From: Prinia subflava
Taxonomy: Eukaryota > Chordata > Aves > Passeriformes > Cisticolidae
Reading direction: 5' to 3'
Assembly (NCBI RefSeq): GCF_021018805.1
Contig: NC_086259.1
Span: 16,263,501-16,327,500 of the forward strand
DNA: 64,000 bases
Part shown: piece by piece, positions 37,431 to 49,087 of the stretch
Position numbering within the stretch: the first letter of the stretch is position 1
Layout of the letters: every line of letters begins with the position of its first letter
Made by a program: the position numbers and the translations under genes
Notes under the pieces: model-generated
Database searches by the model: none
The model's input: the letters and a program-made list of their open reading frames with translations, nothing else
Told to the model about the DNA's origin: nothing

Positions 37431-40400
37431 CTGGGATGCACATGTAAAAATACACTGTGCACATTCAGATCCCAGATTTTTTTTTTTCCTTATTTAAATC
37501 ATCTTACAATAAAGCAATATTCTTCTCACCCATCCATGAAGAAGGTTCATAAGGCTAATGTGAGTGATCAGTTATGAGACCACTGGCCTTAAGTTTAAAT
37601 GAATGCGACTTAGATAATGATTTTTTTCCAGCTTCAAAGACAAGACTCTTCAAAACAGCTACCAGAAACAGGACAATAGATCTGTTTTGAAGACAGAAAA
37701 CAAGAATCACTGTTCATGCACTTTTTTTTTTTGCAGTCTCCCAGCTGCCAGACCCATTCATATGAACAACGTTTGAAGTAAACTACCAGCCCCAGATCAA
37801 GTACACTGGATGTCAAAAGTGACTGGCTGAGGCAGACAAGTAACGCTTGGTGCCTGAACTCCAGAGTCACAGCAGGGTTTAAAAAAGATGAACTGGAATG
37901 GTGGTGGATGAAAAAAACATGAGCTTTCCTTCTTGAAGCCATCAAATGTCTCTGGAAGCCTTGGAAGCAGTATTTCTTTATATATGTGTGTACATGGACA
38001 AGTGAAACCCACCCTCAGCAAGTGAGAGTCCTTGTAGGAAAGGTGTATTATGTTCTCCTCTGGGCTAGCCAGGTCTTGGTACCCCTGCAGTTAATTTACA
38101 AGAACTCCCAGAGCTCTGCAGCATATTTTTGTGGATTGAGCAAGCCAACATGAAAGCGGGACCATAGAAATTGATCCACAAGAAGTGCAGTTTGGGAGGA
38201 AAGTACCCTGAATTTATTAGCTGATGGTCAAGGAAGGTTTTTTACAAGTTCATAATCACCCCATAATCATGGCATTGAGCAGCAAGGCCAAGAATTTCCT
38301 GATACAGGGGCAAAACAAATTTCAACCTGCATCCTTCCCAGAGAAATGAGGCTACTCTGAAGTGTCAGGTCCTGTGCCTTTGGGTAGTAGCCCTGGATAG
38401 GAATCGTGCCCAAGTACGTCAGACATTAGAACAAGAAATTACAAGCACTTTGTCTTCTGAGTGACTTATTATTCTCCATGAAAGCAGTGAAACCCTCATG
38501 TTCTCTGTCCCAGACACTCCAGTTCAGGATGTTTTATTGAAATGCTACAGTGTTTTCCTTCTGTGATTTATATCCTTACATATTCCCACACGCACTGAAA
38601 GACACTCATAACACACAAAGGCACTCTCCTGGTTAATAAAAACCAGACCCCATTGCAGCCAAGTGTATTACCTGAGAGATTTCCAGCTGAAGAACAACAG
38701 CAAGATCAAGGGAAGAGCTCAAGGTAACCCCCTGTAACCTGAGGACTGGGTGACCATCTCACCCAAACCTTCAAACCTCACCAAAACCTTGCAACAGGCT
38801 GCCACTGCTTAGACTCAGTTAGATAAATATCACTGAAGCTCTAACTCATCTTGCAACCACATCCTTGATGGCTGTTCACTGCTCCTGACTTAGGAACACC
38901 ACCTAGAATGAAACAATAACCAGGAAATGCAGAGTTTGAGGGCCATCCTGGCTGTGTGGCTATCCTGCCCATCTCCCAGTGCCTTTACTGAAGATTTAAA
39001 GTTCCTTTCCCTAGGATGTTCAGAGGGCAGAACGCCCAAAGACCTCTGGCTGTGTTGCTGCTCCCACATGGTGCACAAGACAAAACATGGACACACTTTA
39101 GCACTGTGGATCACCCATATTTATTCTCCCCACACAAACCTAAACAAACCATTTTGGTTCAGTGGTAAACATAGATGCTCTCCATTACACCAGTTTCAGA
39201 AGGTGGCAAATTCATGGGTGCCAGCACAACTGCAGATGTTCAACATTCACATACAGAATAAGACAATAAGCTTTATAAAGTCCACAGGCACTGTAGGGTC
39301 ACTTCTCCACCAACATTATCAAATATTCTATGATAGTGAACATTAACTGAGAATTTTTTTTACAGTAAGCCACACAGAGAAAATCATATTTCATTTCTAG
39401 ATACTCTAAGAGGGTGAATTTTATCCCTGGTTCCCAGGATTTGTACCAGCCACACAGCAGATCTACACAGTGGATAAATTTGGCTTCTCTTGCTTGACAG
39501 TGAAGAAAATTGCACCAACTCTAGTAAGTTGCACAGTTTGTCCTAATCTATGTTTTATTCCTTCACATACACCTCAATTTGAGGGGAAAAGAAATAGATA
39601 TCAGATGTGACAAGTGTATGGTTTTTTTCCCCTGATATCTGACTGTTCATTTTGCCTTGGAAGGGCTGGAGCACCTTTCAAAAGTTTTAGCCCTCTGTTT
39701 CTGAGGAACTTATCCTTGTGGCATGTCTGTCAGTTTTCACAGTGCTCAAGCAAGTCTTTGCAATTTTCACATAATGGCAGTTGTTGACAGGTTGTTAGGG
39801 CTGACAGTGAATATGTTTGAAAAACTGTCAAGCTGGTGAAAAAAAATTAGAGGAGAGAGAAGGAGCCTCCTTACATTTGTAACAGCATGTTAAACTGCAA
39901 ATGCAGTCTCAAAATGCATAGGCCTACTTCCAGTCGTGTTACTTGCCCTACAATGACAGCATATGTGAATATATGATCCTTAAAAATTAATGTCAGATTG
40001 TCATTTTATAGGTCATGGTCACATTACTACAAAACTGTTTACCTTTATAGAATTGATTTTACCTTTAATGCTCAATAAAGGTAAAAAAGCAAAGAAATTG
40101 CTAGAAATAAGGTGCCAGTGCTACTGGATTTTAATTAGCTTTATAGTGCTTTTGCCAGAGGTGTTACTGGCCCCTGAGCGCCCCTGGCAGTACCTGGCTC
40201 CTGTCCAAGGGCCTTTTCCAGCCCTGTCCAGAGGGTGTGGAAGGTCTCCCAAAGCCCCTGAGAGGTGAGAGACCAGCAGCACCAGCCTTGGACCCTCTGC
40301 CACCAGGGTCAGGTTCTGGAGAGCTCCTGACCTAAAATTGTGACATATTCAGAAATGAACCCGTGTGCATGGATCTTTATTTACACTGCCCACCAGTGAA

Positions 40401-41118
40401 CTCCAAATCCCTTGAACAAATCAGGCTAGGATGTAGAGAAGCACCATGAATTTGACATAATAGAAATTACTTTGCCTCATTATTTTAAGATAGATTCAGC
40501 ACATTTTGGTGATACTGAAATATGTGGTTAGTAACTGATATTATTGAGGAATCTCTTCTCTTACATGTCAGGCAGATGATGATTCTTCTTTCATAAAGTT
40601 ATGTAATTCAACTTATTTCTGAGAAGAATGAACTCTCCTATCTCTCCTTCACATAAGGGACTTCTTAAAATAATTTTAGTTCAGATTTTAAATACCTTTT
40701 CTTACAGTCTTTTTATAGCACTGCTTTGCTTATCATTTCAAGGGTAACAATATGAGTCCTGAGCACCCACAGTGTGAGACAGGCCTGCTTTGTCTAATAC
40801 TGGAAGAGACTAAAATAACTGAGAAGAATAAAGGCCAGGCTAGCATAATCACATGAAATTATTATTAATATGGTCGGGTACTATGGACTGTATTCACAAC
40901 AACAAAATTGATCTAAAAAAAATGAGTTTAATATGGTCAACTATGTAGAAGCAGTAGACAGCAGCTGAGTTACATGACCAGCAGAAAAATAAAGTTGTTA
41001 AAAATAGGCAAAAGAGCTGTACTGGATAAATCTGTGAAGGAAGATGGAAAAGGTGATACAGAAGAATTCCCAGGGCCACGTGCAGCATCAAGAATGTGCT
41101 GGCACTGGAAAATATACT

Positions 41119-41133
41119 AAAAAAAAAAAAAAA
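41119..41133. repeat. A15 homopolymer
   Basis: Fifteen A after AATATACT, within a purine-rich plus strand. It could be the A-tail of a decayed retroposon, but the preceding sequence is not recognisable as one. Confidence 0.85.
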
Positions 41134-41327
41134 TCAAATAATATGGAAGAAAACCAAAACAGAATGGCAAGGAGGAAGACTAAAAATGAATCATGCAAGA
41201 AAGTCTAGATCCCATGATCAGGAAACACCAGACTCTGTAGGACAGTGAGGAAGGAGACTCCATGAGGTTCGGTGTAGATTGACATCTAGACTGAACTCAA
41301 AACTTGATGTGTCACAGAAGCTTCTCC

Positions 41328-41395
41328 CAGCTCCTGCTGAAGTCAAGAGAAGAACTCCCATTTATTTGAAGAGAAGCAGGATTAGGTCCTAATCC
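41328..41395 (+). repeat. Copy of short dispersed old repeat
   Basis: CAGCTCCTGCTGAAGTCAAG, AGAAGAACTCCCATTTATTT, GAAGAGAAGCAGGATTAGGT. It matches the old-repeat form 'gctcctattgaagtcaatgg ... aactcccattgacttcaatgg ... gcaggattagg' and aligns with the 30300 copy from the shared TCAA through CCCA to the terminal GG. It abuts the minus-strand MIR-like piece, so both may belong to one longer ancient element. Confidence 0.5.
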
Positions 41396-41410
41396 TTCTG
41401 CCTCACTATC

Positions 41411-41525
41411 CAGTAAAGTGAGGATAATAATTGTATTGACAGGTAATTCTGTCTCACAGGAGTATTCTGAGGATTACGTAGCGTCTGCACTGTGCTGTGA
41501 AATGCTAAGTGCTAAATATGATTAT
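41411..41525 (-). repeat. Old MIR-like SINE remnant (minus strand)
   Basis: On the plus strand: AGTAAAGTGAGGATAATAAT, CTGTCTCACAGGAGTATTCT, GAGGATTACGTAG, GAAATGCTAAGTGCTAAATA. This follows the MIR-type complement 'gtaaaatggggataataat ... cctcacaggggtgttgtgaggat ... gcgctaagtgctata'. It is diverged but in correct order throughout. It lies head-to-head with the plus-strand piece starting at about 41541. Confidence 0.65.
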
Positions 41526-41540
41526 ACAGGGATTTCCATC

Positions 41541-41780
41541 CAAAGATCTCAAAGCACTTTCCAAACATTAATAATTGAAGCTTTATAATACCCTTAGGAC
41601 TGCACATGTAAAGAAGGCAAACAAGATTCGGGGCTCAGCAAAGCGGACAAGGATTATTAGACTTATTTTATAGTGGATAAACTACACCACACTGAGATTA
41701 AGTGACTTGCCCAAAGTAACAGAACAAATCAGTGACACTTCAGAAAACGAGCTTGGAAGGCCATACTCCTTCACACTTTC
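41541..41780 (+). repeat. Old MIR-like SINE remnant (plus strand)
   Basis: The order is: CAAAGATCTCAAAGCACTTT, CCAAACATTAATAATTGAAG, TTATAATACCCTTAGGA, GGATTATTAGACTTATTTTA, TAGTGGATAAACTACACCAC, TGAGATTAAGTGACTTGCCC, AAAGTAACAGAACAAATCAG, then a short tail. It parallels the full MIR-type layout: 'ctcaaagcactttacaaacattaat', 'cacaacacccct', 'attatccccattttacag', 'tgggaaactgaggcac', 'ttaagtgacttgcccaaggtcacac'. This is the most complete MIR-like copy in the window. Confidence 0.75.
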
Positions 41781-43820
41781 CACAGAAAAGATGAACATGG
41801 GATGAGAGGGTCAATCAGCTTTTGGAAGGAGTTGGATAGATCAGACCATCGAAGAGATGTGGAACACCTGGAGAAGACTGAGGAGAGCACATGAAAAACA
41901 AACAAGGTTTGTTTATCTTTAGGTACATGAGCAAGAACCAGTAGAAGAAAATACAAATGCCTTAAAGCAGCAAAAAGTAGAGTTTAGTGGCAGGAGGCAC
42001 AGCCACTGCTAAGAACATCAAGTCTTTGGCTTACAGATTTAACAAAGACGACAGAGAACATGTGTCAGAACTCAGATTAATTTCCCAGGGGAAGAACAAA
42101 TACAAAAGGAAATTGAAATCATGTTAGAAAAAGAAATCAAGAAATCAGAATGACTGAGGACTAGTTGGATGAATGGTATGTACTCCTCTATGTTCTAGAA
42201 GAAAAGGCAAAGTATTGACAAAATTCTTCAAAATAATTGTGGTATCAGAGAATTACACAGCCTCATCTAACACTGAAATGGACTTGAATCTCAGGGTGAG
42301 CAGAGCTAGAAGAAATCACAGCAATCTTGGCAGAGAAGCAAAAACATAAATGTAAACAAAGACAGCTTCTGAGAACATTCAGTTTTGGTACATGATGACA
42401 AAAGAAAGATCCTGTCTAGCAAACATGACTGAATATAAAAAAAATACAACTCTGGAAATGAACTTACTTGGATTTTGAACAGGGTCCCACCAACCATATT
42501 TAAAAGTAGTGATACTCCAGGGGATTAAAAGTGATCTTCCTCTGCCAGCCAGCAAGACTTTGGAGCAAAAGACTCTGGGATAGTGCTGCTATATTCAGAT
42601 GAGGAATTGCAGCAGATGCTCAAAGTGAAATTTGGTTCTCAGGATCAGCGTTTGGAGATGAAATCATTTCCCTCACCATGTATGTTTTCACTAATTTCTC
42701 AAGGGCTTCTGAGCAAGAGGGAACATTGGACCACTGTTGGAGGGAGCAGAAAGTGGAGCCCACTGTCAAGAATTACTTCAACAATATTAATTCTCATTTC
42801 AGTGCAAGAGTGAAAGGGATGTTTTCACTGCCTTGGTACAACACAGAAAAAGTGTTCTGCACACTGGGAACAAACACAAATCCAAGATCTCTCCGCTTTA
42901 GCTACTAGAAAGGTTGAAAGGAAATACCACCAATCTATACAAGCACAGATTCTGTACACAAACAAAAAGAAAATTAAAAAAAATACATTACAATAAACTC
43001 AGTGGGAGAACAGAGGTGTTACACAGTTATGTGTCTACACAGTGGCCTACAAAATCACAGAAAAAAGTTTTAAGAACTTGCTGGAAAAGCGATACTGAAC
43101 TAAAATTGCTAAACATAAAAGTGGGACTTCAGAAATACTCTTGCCATCACTTTGTTTGGTTTTAGATTATGGTAAAAGAAAAATTTTATTTTGCATTTCC
43201 TTGATTATTTCATTGCAGGAAAGAAGCCCTGAAATAGATACAGGAGAGCAGGCCCTGAGAAAATGTAAATCATTGTCTTTTAAATCCAGTCTCTCTTCTG
43301 TACCAGCTTCTCAGCTTTGCTAAATCTATTTCTTCTGAGCCATGCATGCAATGCTGGGCACTTAGCTTGAAAAGATAACATCTAATAATTACTTAAAGTG
43401 TTCTATGAATATGCAAAGTTCATACTGACCAAAAGGATAAACTTCAGAGAAGAATTTTCACCTCTTTACTGGAATTAAATTAGATCTGAGCAATAGGATT
43501 TGATACAGACATGAACCTCATGACTAGCTTTGTTACAAATGCACTATAAATATTTTTAGTTAAGTGATCTGAAATACAATTTAGTTTAAAAACCTTACAG
43601 CATTACTGGGAAAGATCCTAGAGATCTGTAGCAAACATTTGTAATTGCTCTGAAAACAGTCTCAAGATGTTTGAAGAGCTGAATCAATTTTCCTTTAGGT
43701 CAGTGTGAGTGGTTTTGTTTATTTTCAAGGAATCATTGTGAAAAACACAGCCAGAAAGGAAGCTTATATACAAAAAGATGAAATCTCCTTTTAATCCTGA
43801 TTTCCCAAGTTTCCACACTT

Positions 43821-43880
43821 CCAACTGAGTTAATTAAGGTTTTGCCACTGACTTCATTAACAACAGGATCAATATTTTCC
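43821..43880 (+). repeat. Copy of short dispersed old repeat
   Basis: CCAACTGAGTTAATTAAGGT, TTTGCCACTGACTTCATTAA, CAACAGGATCAATATT. It shares the CCACTGAC-YTC core and the following RGG with the copy at 30300 and the general form with 41328. It is more decayed than either. Confidence 0.4.
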
Positions 43881-44105
43881 AATATAAAATGATAAACTAT
43901 AACTCAGGGGATTTTTCCTAAATAATATTTAACATCTCCATCATTCAGAAGTTTTTCTGGGCAGTCTGTTAGTGAGAGCTGTGACCTCTGAGGTGCAAAG
44001 ACTGTTCAGTCTCTAAATAGGCTGCTTTAAAGTAGGTTTTGATAAAACCCAACTCCCTCTAAGTGAAGAAATGTACCAAATATCACATCTTCAGTCTTAT
44101 ACTAC

Positions 44106-44124
44106 TTTTTTTTTTTTTTTTTTT
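44106..44124. repeat. T19 homopolymer
   Basis: Nineteen T after TATACTAC and before ACATATG, among the longest single-base runs in the window. It is a simple tract or a worn retroposon tail in the minus orientation. Confidence 0.9.
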
Positions 44125-44749
44125 ACATATGAGATTTGCCAGATTAAATTATTATCCCTTCCTACAACCTGTGAAAAAAGCATGGAGTATTCTTTTTGTG
44201 CGTTAAAAACACAATGAACACAACAACCAAAGGAGAATAAATAAGAACAGTCTCTGACTTGTACTGGATTTCTGTCCTTGGGACTGGATTACAAAGGATT
44301 TGGCTTCAGAATTTTAAAGCTACAGGCTTTCTGTATTTTTCACAATAATTTGGAAAATAAATCTGTTCACACTGAAACAAAGTTTAATTACTAGCAGCAG
44401 TAACCTAGAATATCAGACCTGGGATAACACCTGCTATTTAGAGAAAATGAAACAAAATGATCCAGTTAAATGTAAATACTTGTACTACTAAATGAGTAAC
44501 AAAAGCAGAGTATTCACCTTCCTGATGTATTTGTTCCTTGTCACGTTTGGCTTCACTAACTTGTTTATATCCCAATAAGATGCACAAACATTGTGTTCCA
44601 CACACAAAATTCCTAGCTCTGATAACCTAAGTCAGTAACATTAAGACAATTTCTAAACATTACATGAAATAAGCAGCTTTTTGCCTTTCTTAAATAAGCA
44701 ATTTTTTTGCTTTTCATTGCTATTAACAAGGAACCTGCGATCTAATAAA

Positions 44750-44950
44750 TGTCACAATCAGTTTCATTTAATTAAAATAATAAATATTGTACAGTAATGC
44801 AGATTGACATTTATATCTTCATTTACGTGAGGTTGGATTTATGGTCAATGCTTTATTTGATGGAGGCCACAAATAATGGCCATTAAAGTGCCACACGATG
44901 GACACAAGATCACATTAATGAAATTAGACAAGGAGAGGCATTGATATATG
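44750..44950. promoter_or_regulatory. Candidate conserved non-coding block
   Basis: Unique AT-rich text: GTTTCATTTAATTAAAATAA near 44761, CTTCATTTACGTGAGGTTGG near 44818, GATTTATGGTCAATGC, ATAATGGCCATTAAAGTGCC near 44873, and CACATTAATGAAATTAGAC near 44912. It combines several ATTA cores, an ACGTG (bHLH half-site) and TGGTCAATG, with CpG kept (ACACGATGG) and no simple repeats. It is enhancer-like by texture only. Confidence 0.33.
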
Positions 44951-46161
44951 GAGCCCTCCTGCTAGAAAATAAAGTCAGTCATGTCCAAAGCAGATGTTTT
45001 CCTTGGCTGCAGTTTAGGTTTGCTGAATTTTAGTGGGCAGTTTAACTTTGTCTGCACAAAGGTGGAAAGGAACAGAACTCCTGTGACAAAGCCTCTCAAG
45101 ATGTATCACAATTAATGCAGCACAGGAGCTCTCCTTCCCTTGTCAAACACATTCATGCAAGAATGATTGTTAAGTGTAAAGAATTTTCTAATAGAATACT
45201 GATTATTAAATTTCAGCTAAGCAGCCTGGTATAAATTTATGCACTTTTTGGTGGAATAAACCCCTCATGTCTCCCTTTTGCTAACTAAACATCCAGCCAG
45301 GGAGGTAACTACAGAAACATTCAGGTTCCTGACATTTTTTCTTTATTAAAATAATACCAAGAGTTTTGAACTATTGATGTAAGGTTACTACAGGGCAAGC
45401 AGAAGGGATAAGAGGGAAAAGACATTTCCACAAGGGAGGACTCTTCTCTTACCTCCACAGTTGCACCATCACCAGTTTTTCTAGCCCATCCTGGCTGCCC
45501 TGGGAGATTCTCCTTTGCTTTTCACTCCAAAGTTTTCCATGAAAGATAGTACTGCAGTATCTATCCTCACAGTGCTAGCTTAACAAATCAGGCTAGTCCA
45601 CAGCTCTGCTGCAGTGAATAAATAATCTCAAGCAGCAGAACATTGAGAAAAATGAAACAAACTTGCCTCGTGGGCAAATTATCTAACTGGATGCTGTGTG
45701 TGAAGTTCAGATAAACATTCAGTTACATGGAACAGCATCTCAAAGTTTGATATTTATCTTTGTGGATTTATTTTCACCTCAGGATCTTCATGTGCCATGC
45801 TAATATGATGCCACACAGGTTCAAGAGAAAAAAAAAACAACAAGTAAATCATTTTGGGAGGCAACACAGATAATAAAACATGCCAAAACAATGAAAGCCA
45901 TTATAATTTTTTGCTTCTGAACTAGACAAATAGCTTTTAAAGCTGTGCCTTCTAAAGAATGGCTCAGCTTGGTCATTTATGCTAAAACTAGGCATTAGAA
46001 GCCTAAGGGTCTGGTCTAAATAACAATACCTTCATTAATCAATTTATAACAGCTGAGATCCTATTTCTGGCTCTAGAGAGGAATGCAATATAGCCAGCTG
46101 AAATTTGGCTTCACATTCCTCAGGCTCAGGTGAAATGACACTGCAAATAATTTAGGCATCT

Positions 46162-46190
46162 CTGGACAATTTATTCAATAAATTGTCCAG
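46162..46190. repeat. Near-perfect 29-bp palindrome
   Basis: The left arm CTGGACAATTTATT (46162-46175), a single C spacer (46176) and the right arm AATAAATTGTCCAG (46177-46190) are exact reverse complements over all 14 bp. The flanks do not continue the symmetry. A 14-bp exact arm with a 1-base spacer is unlikely by chance in 64 kb. Possible origins are a templated hairpin mutation, a small inverted duplication, or the tip of a palindromic MITE. Confidence 0.9.
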
Positions 46191-47287
46191 CTTCCTGATC
46201 TATTTATCACAAGGGATGGAGCTGATTTAACTAACAACTTTACCTGCCTTATTCCAGAATCATTTCTGCATTCTGCTTCAAATCCTCCCTTGAACAAAAT
46301 TAATTTCCTTATACAGATAAATCTATGCTTATGTTTCTTGAGAAACCAGGCACAGATAAATCTGAGGCCTTAGGCACTTTCACTTGCACACCACAAGAAT
46401 CATGCAGTGATGAAATACTGTTGGCTCAACCTGTGACTTTTAGCCATTGGCAGATGCCATCCCAGGGCTGAAGAGGATGCAAACTCAATCCAAAATCCTG
46501 CTGGGTGGGTTAAATACACAGACAAAGCTGTGCTCTCTGTCCACCACAATTTGCTGTACCACAGTACTCACAGAGGGGTGCACACCTGGGCAATGCAGGT
46601 TTTATTCTCTGTGCAGTACCCAATTCTCTGACAGCAAATTCAGCATCTTTTCCCTGTTACCAGAACCTTCTAAGGCTGTTCCCACATCTTATTTCTCCCC
46701 ACTGTGAGGCTGAATTGAACAATTCCCATTGACATGCACGTCTGCATTTTGTACATGAATTAAAATCCTAGAAATGCAGGAAATTCACAAAAGCTAGAAA
46801 GGCATGGGACATAGAATTTAAAGCAAAGGTGAAACTGGAAAACTAAAATCACACAGATCTCAATGTCTTCATTTTGGTCAGCTTTCTAGGCAAGCTCAGA
46901 GGGGCTCTCTGCTGCATCTGTCACATCCCAGGTAACCTTCATTAAACAAGTTTCGTTTGGCACACAAAGCCCATATCTCATTTCAACAGTGAGCAGTGTG
47001 TAATCACCACGTACAGTAGTCATCTCAATATACTCATTTTCTGCGTACACATAATTCTGATGAAATTAAGAAACCAGCATATCAGCTTCAGTAAGAAGTG
47101 CCCCAGACACCTGCAATTGCTGTTCTTTTGTTTCTGCACATTTCTCACACGACATCCTGCTAAGCCAACCCTTCAAGAAAGGGCTTCACAACACTTTATC
47201 AGCTCTTGCAGGTGAGTCATTAAAAATCAAAGGTTTGTTGTCACAAAGCCAAGCATCACTCATTGCTTTACAGATAGTAACTTCTGG

Positions 47288-47299
47288 AAAAAAAAAAAA
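47288..47299. repeat. A12 homopolymer
   Basis: Twelve A after CTTCTGG and before TAAACACC. It is a simple tract. Confidence 0.85.
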
Positions 47300-47931
47300 T
47301 AAACACCCTGTCTGCATCAGGTTTCTGTACCTGTGACCTCAGTCAGATGTGGATACACAAAACCAAATTACAGTCTTGCTGAAACCAAAAGAGGTTTTGC
47401 CATTGTAGTGATGAGCCTACCAAATTTCAACTCAGACATGTTACAAACCAGGCTACCAAAAAGACAGGACTGCTTTAAACAAACCCAACTGCCTTTACAA
47501 GCTACACTGCTTCTAATTTCCTTTTACCATGCGAAAGTTAGGGCAGCATTCCTCCTGTCTGGCTGCTCAGCATGAATAATAGATACGTCATTTTTTAACT
47601 GTCAACAAAGTATCTGTAAGAGGTGCACTCGGTCCTTTTAAATATCTACAGCAAACTGTTTATTTGGCATTACACAGAGCTCACATTTTCCAACTAGCAA
47701 AGAAACTACTAAGAAAGACCTACACGTTAAACCACAGAAATGATTTTACTCACACCTTATTATGCTTATGTAATATTTAATTATGTCCTCTCCTACTCCC
47801 TTGCTTCAGTGACAATTTGCTCAATGATGTGTCAAGGAGATGGAAAAAAAAACCAAAACAAATGAGGTCAAATCTTTGCAAGAATACACTGGTGTTTATT
47901 TACTGGGGGCTAAAGCCTCTGTGGCTGCAAA

Positions 47932-47995
47932 TGGTGCAACTCCTGTGCAGGCAGCTGAGCTCTGCTGACTTACACCAGCTGGGGACTGAAACACA
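47932..47995 (+). repeat. Possible old-repeat fragment
   Basis: ATGGTGCAACTCCTGTGCAG, then GCTCTGCTGACTTACACCAG and CTGGGGACTGAAAC. The string TGACTTACACCAGCTG-GGG is very close to a segment common in old amniote interspersed repeats ('tgacttacaccagctgaggatctggccc'). The copy is short. The identification is from memory and moderate at best. Confidence 0.4.
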
Positions 47996-49071
47996 ACTGC
48001 TGAGAAAGAGATTACACTGCTGTAATCTTCAATGTAAACCGGGCAATATTTCAGATACAAAAAGCAAAGACCTTAAAGGAGAGCTGAGACTGTATTGATA
48101 GGGTGACAAACACTTCTCTACACAGCAGAGAACAAGTTTCCAAGCGGTGTAAATGGCCACACTTCCCCTGGAGCTGAGCTCAGGACCACCCACTGTTGGT
48201 GTGGTCTTCAATAATTCCTTTGTAGCAATTATTCCCATCTTCCCTCTAATAATCCCTTCTGGCAGTGCTTCTTGTCCTCGGTTTGCATCTCCCCTCATGG
48301 CCATTCCCTCTGCACTGCCACACGCTGCAGGTGACCCTCTCAGCCCTGCCAAATGACCACTCCTGTGGCCACGCTCTACATCAGGTCTGTGAAAGAATTC
48401 CCCTCAGAAATAAAATATTATGAGTGTTGCAGACTTAGAGCCCAACTGCACGAAAAGCTGAGCAGGAAGGCAAAGTGGGCAGTGGGAACAGGAGTGACAC
48501 ATGGTGGTGGGAAAGGAGAAGTCTCTGAAATCAGCTCTGCCAGAACAGCATTATTTAAATGTCCACAGTAAGTCACCTCATTTCTTTGGGTTCTGGCTGG
48601 CCCTCAGGAGCCTCAAACTTTTCAGGTTTCAATCCAAGAGCTACCTGGTATTTAGAGGGTAATCACTTCCTCACAGGTCAGGATTAGGCACAGCAGACAC
48701 TTTCAGGCTTTACTGCATATACACAGATATGTAACAATCAGCAGCTGCTTGGACTACAGCAATTTGACAGTGGCCCCAGAGTGGTTGGTGGCAGAGCTGG
48801 GTTAAAAACACTCCTGTTTCCAACTAGATGACAGCAAACAAGAAAAAAAAGTATCACAGCTCCCCGTGCAATGGGCAGCACTTACCCCTCATGCACTGGA
48901 AAGGGTTTACCTCTGTGTGTGTGCTCAGGATGCCACATCACTCTCCTGGTTTGGAAGGATCTTTTGATTTCCCTCCACCGTTACTGCCAACAGGAGCAAT
49001 GGTGGAGGGAATATGGTGATTTGGGAGAGGAGCTGCATGCATTTGTTCCGAGCAAGGCAAGAAGTCCCTAC

Positions 49072-49087
49072 AAAAAAAAAAAAAAAA
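49072..49087. repeat. A16 homopolymer
   Basis: Sixteen A after GTCCCTAC, then CCACCAGCC. It is a simple tract. Confidence 0.9.

Larger units (their letters stand above)
36401..41320. other. Non-coding stretch with AT microsatellite
   Basis: No gene is supportable. Landmarks are A17 at 37177-37193 and an AT-rich duplicated unit at 37390-37430. The 139-codon plus-strand frame at 38927-39346 and a 103-codon minus-strand frame at 37634-37945 match no known family. From about 40.9 kb onward the plus strand becomes noticeably purine-rich; see 41321-44740. Confidence 0.65.
41321..44740. other. Non-coding, purine-rich stretch opening with an old repeat cluster
   Basis: No gene is supportable. The first 450 bp hold an old short repeat and two MIR-like pieces. 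From about 41.8 to 43.2 kb the plus strand is rich in A and G (many AGAAGA, GAAATCA and AAAAGA strings), a texture seen in decayed retroelements and also in transcribed non-coding DNA. Neither is demonstrated. T19 lies at 44106-44124. Frames of up to 83 codons show no family features. Confidence 0.6.
44741..48600. other. Non-coding stretch with palindrome
   Basis: No gene is supportable. It contains an AT-rich candidate regulatory block (44750-44950), the 29-bp palindrome (46162-46190), A12 at 47288-47299 and an old repeat trace (47932-47995). Frames at 46.4-48.4 kb of up to 107 codons have no recognisable relatives. Confidence 0.65.

Noticed and set aside
48900..48925. Short TG-rich string (CTGTGTGTGTGCTC)
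   Set aside because: Too short and imperfect to list as a microsatellite.
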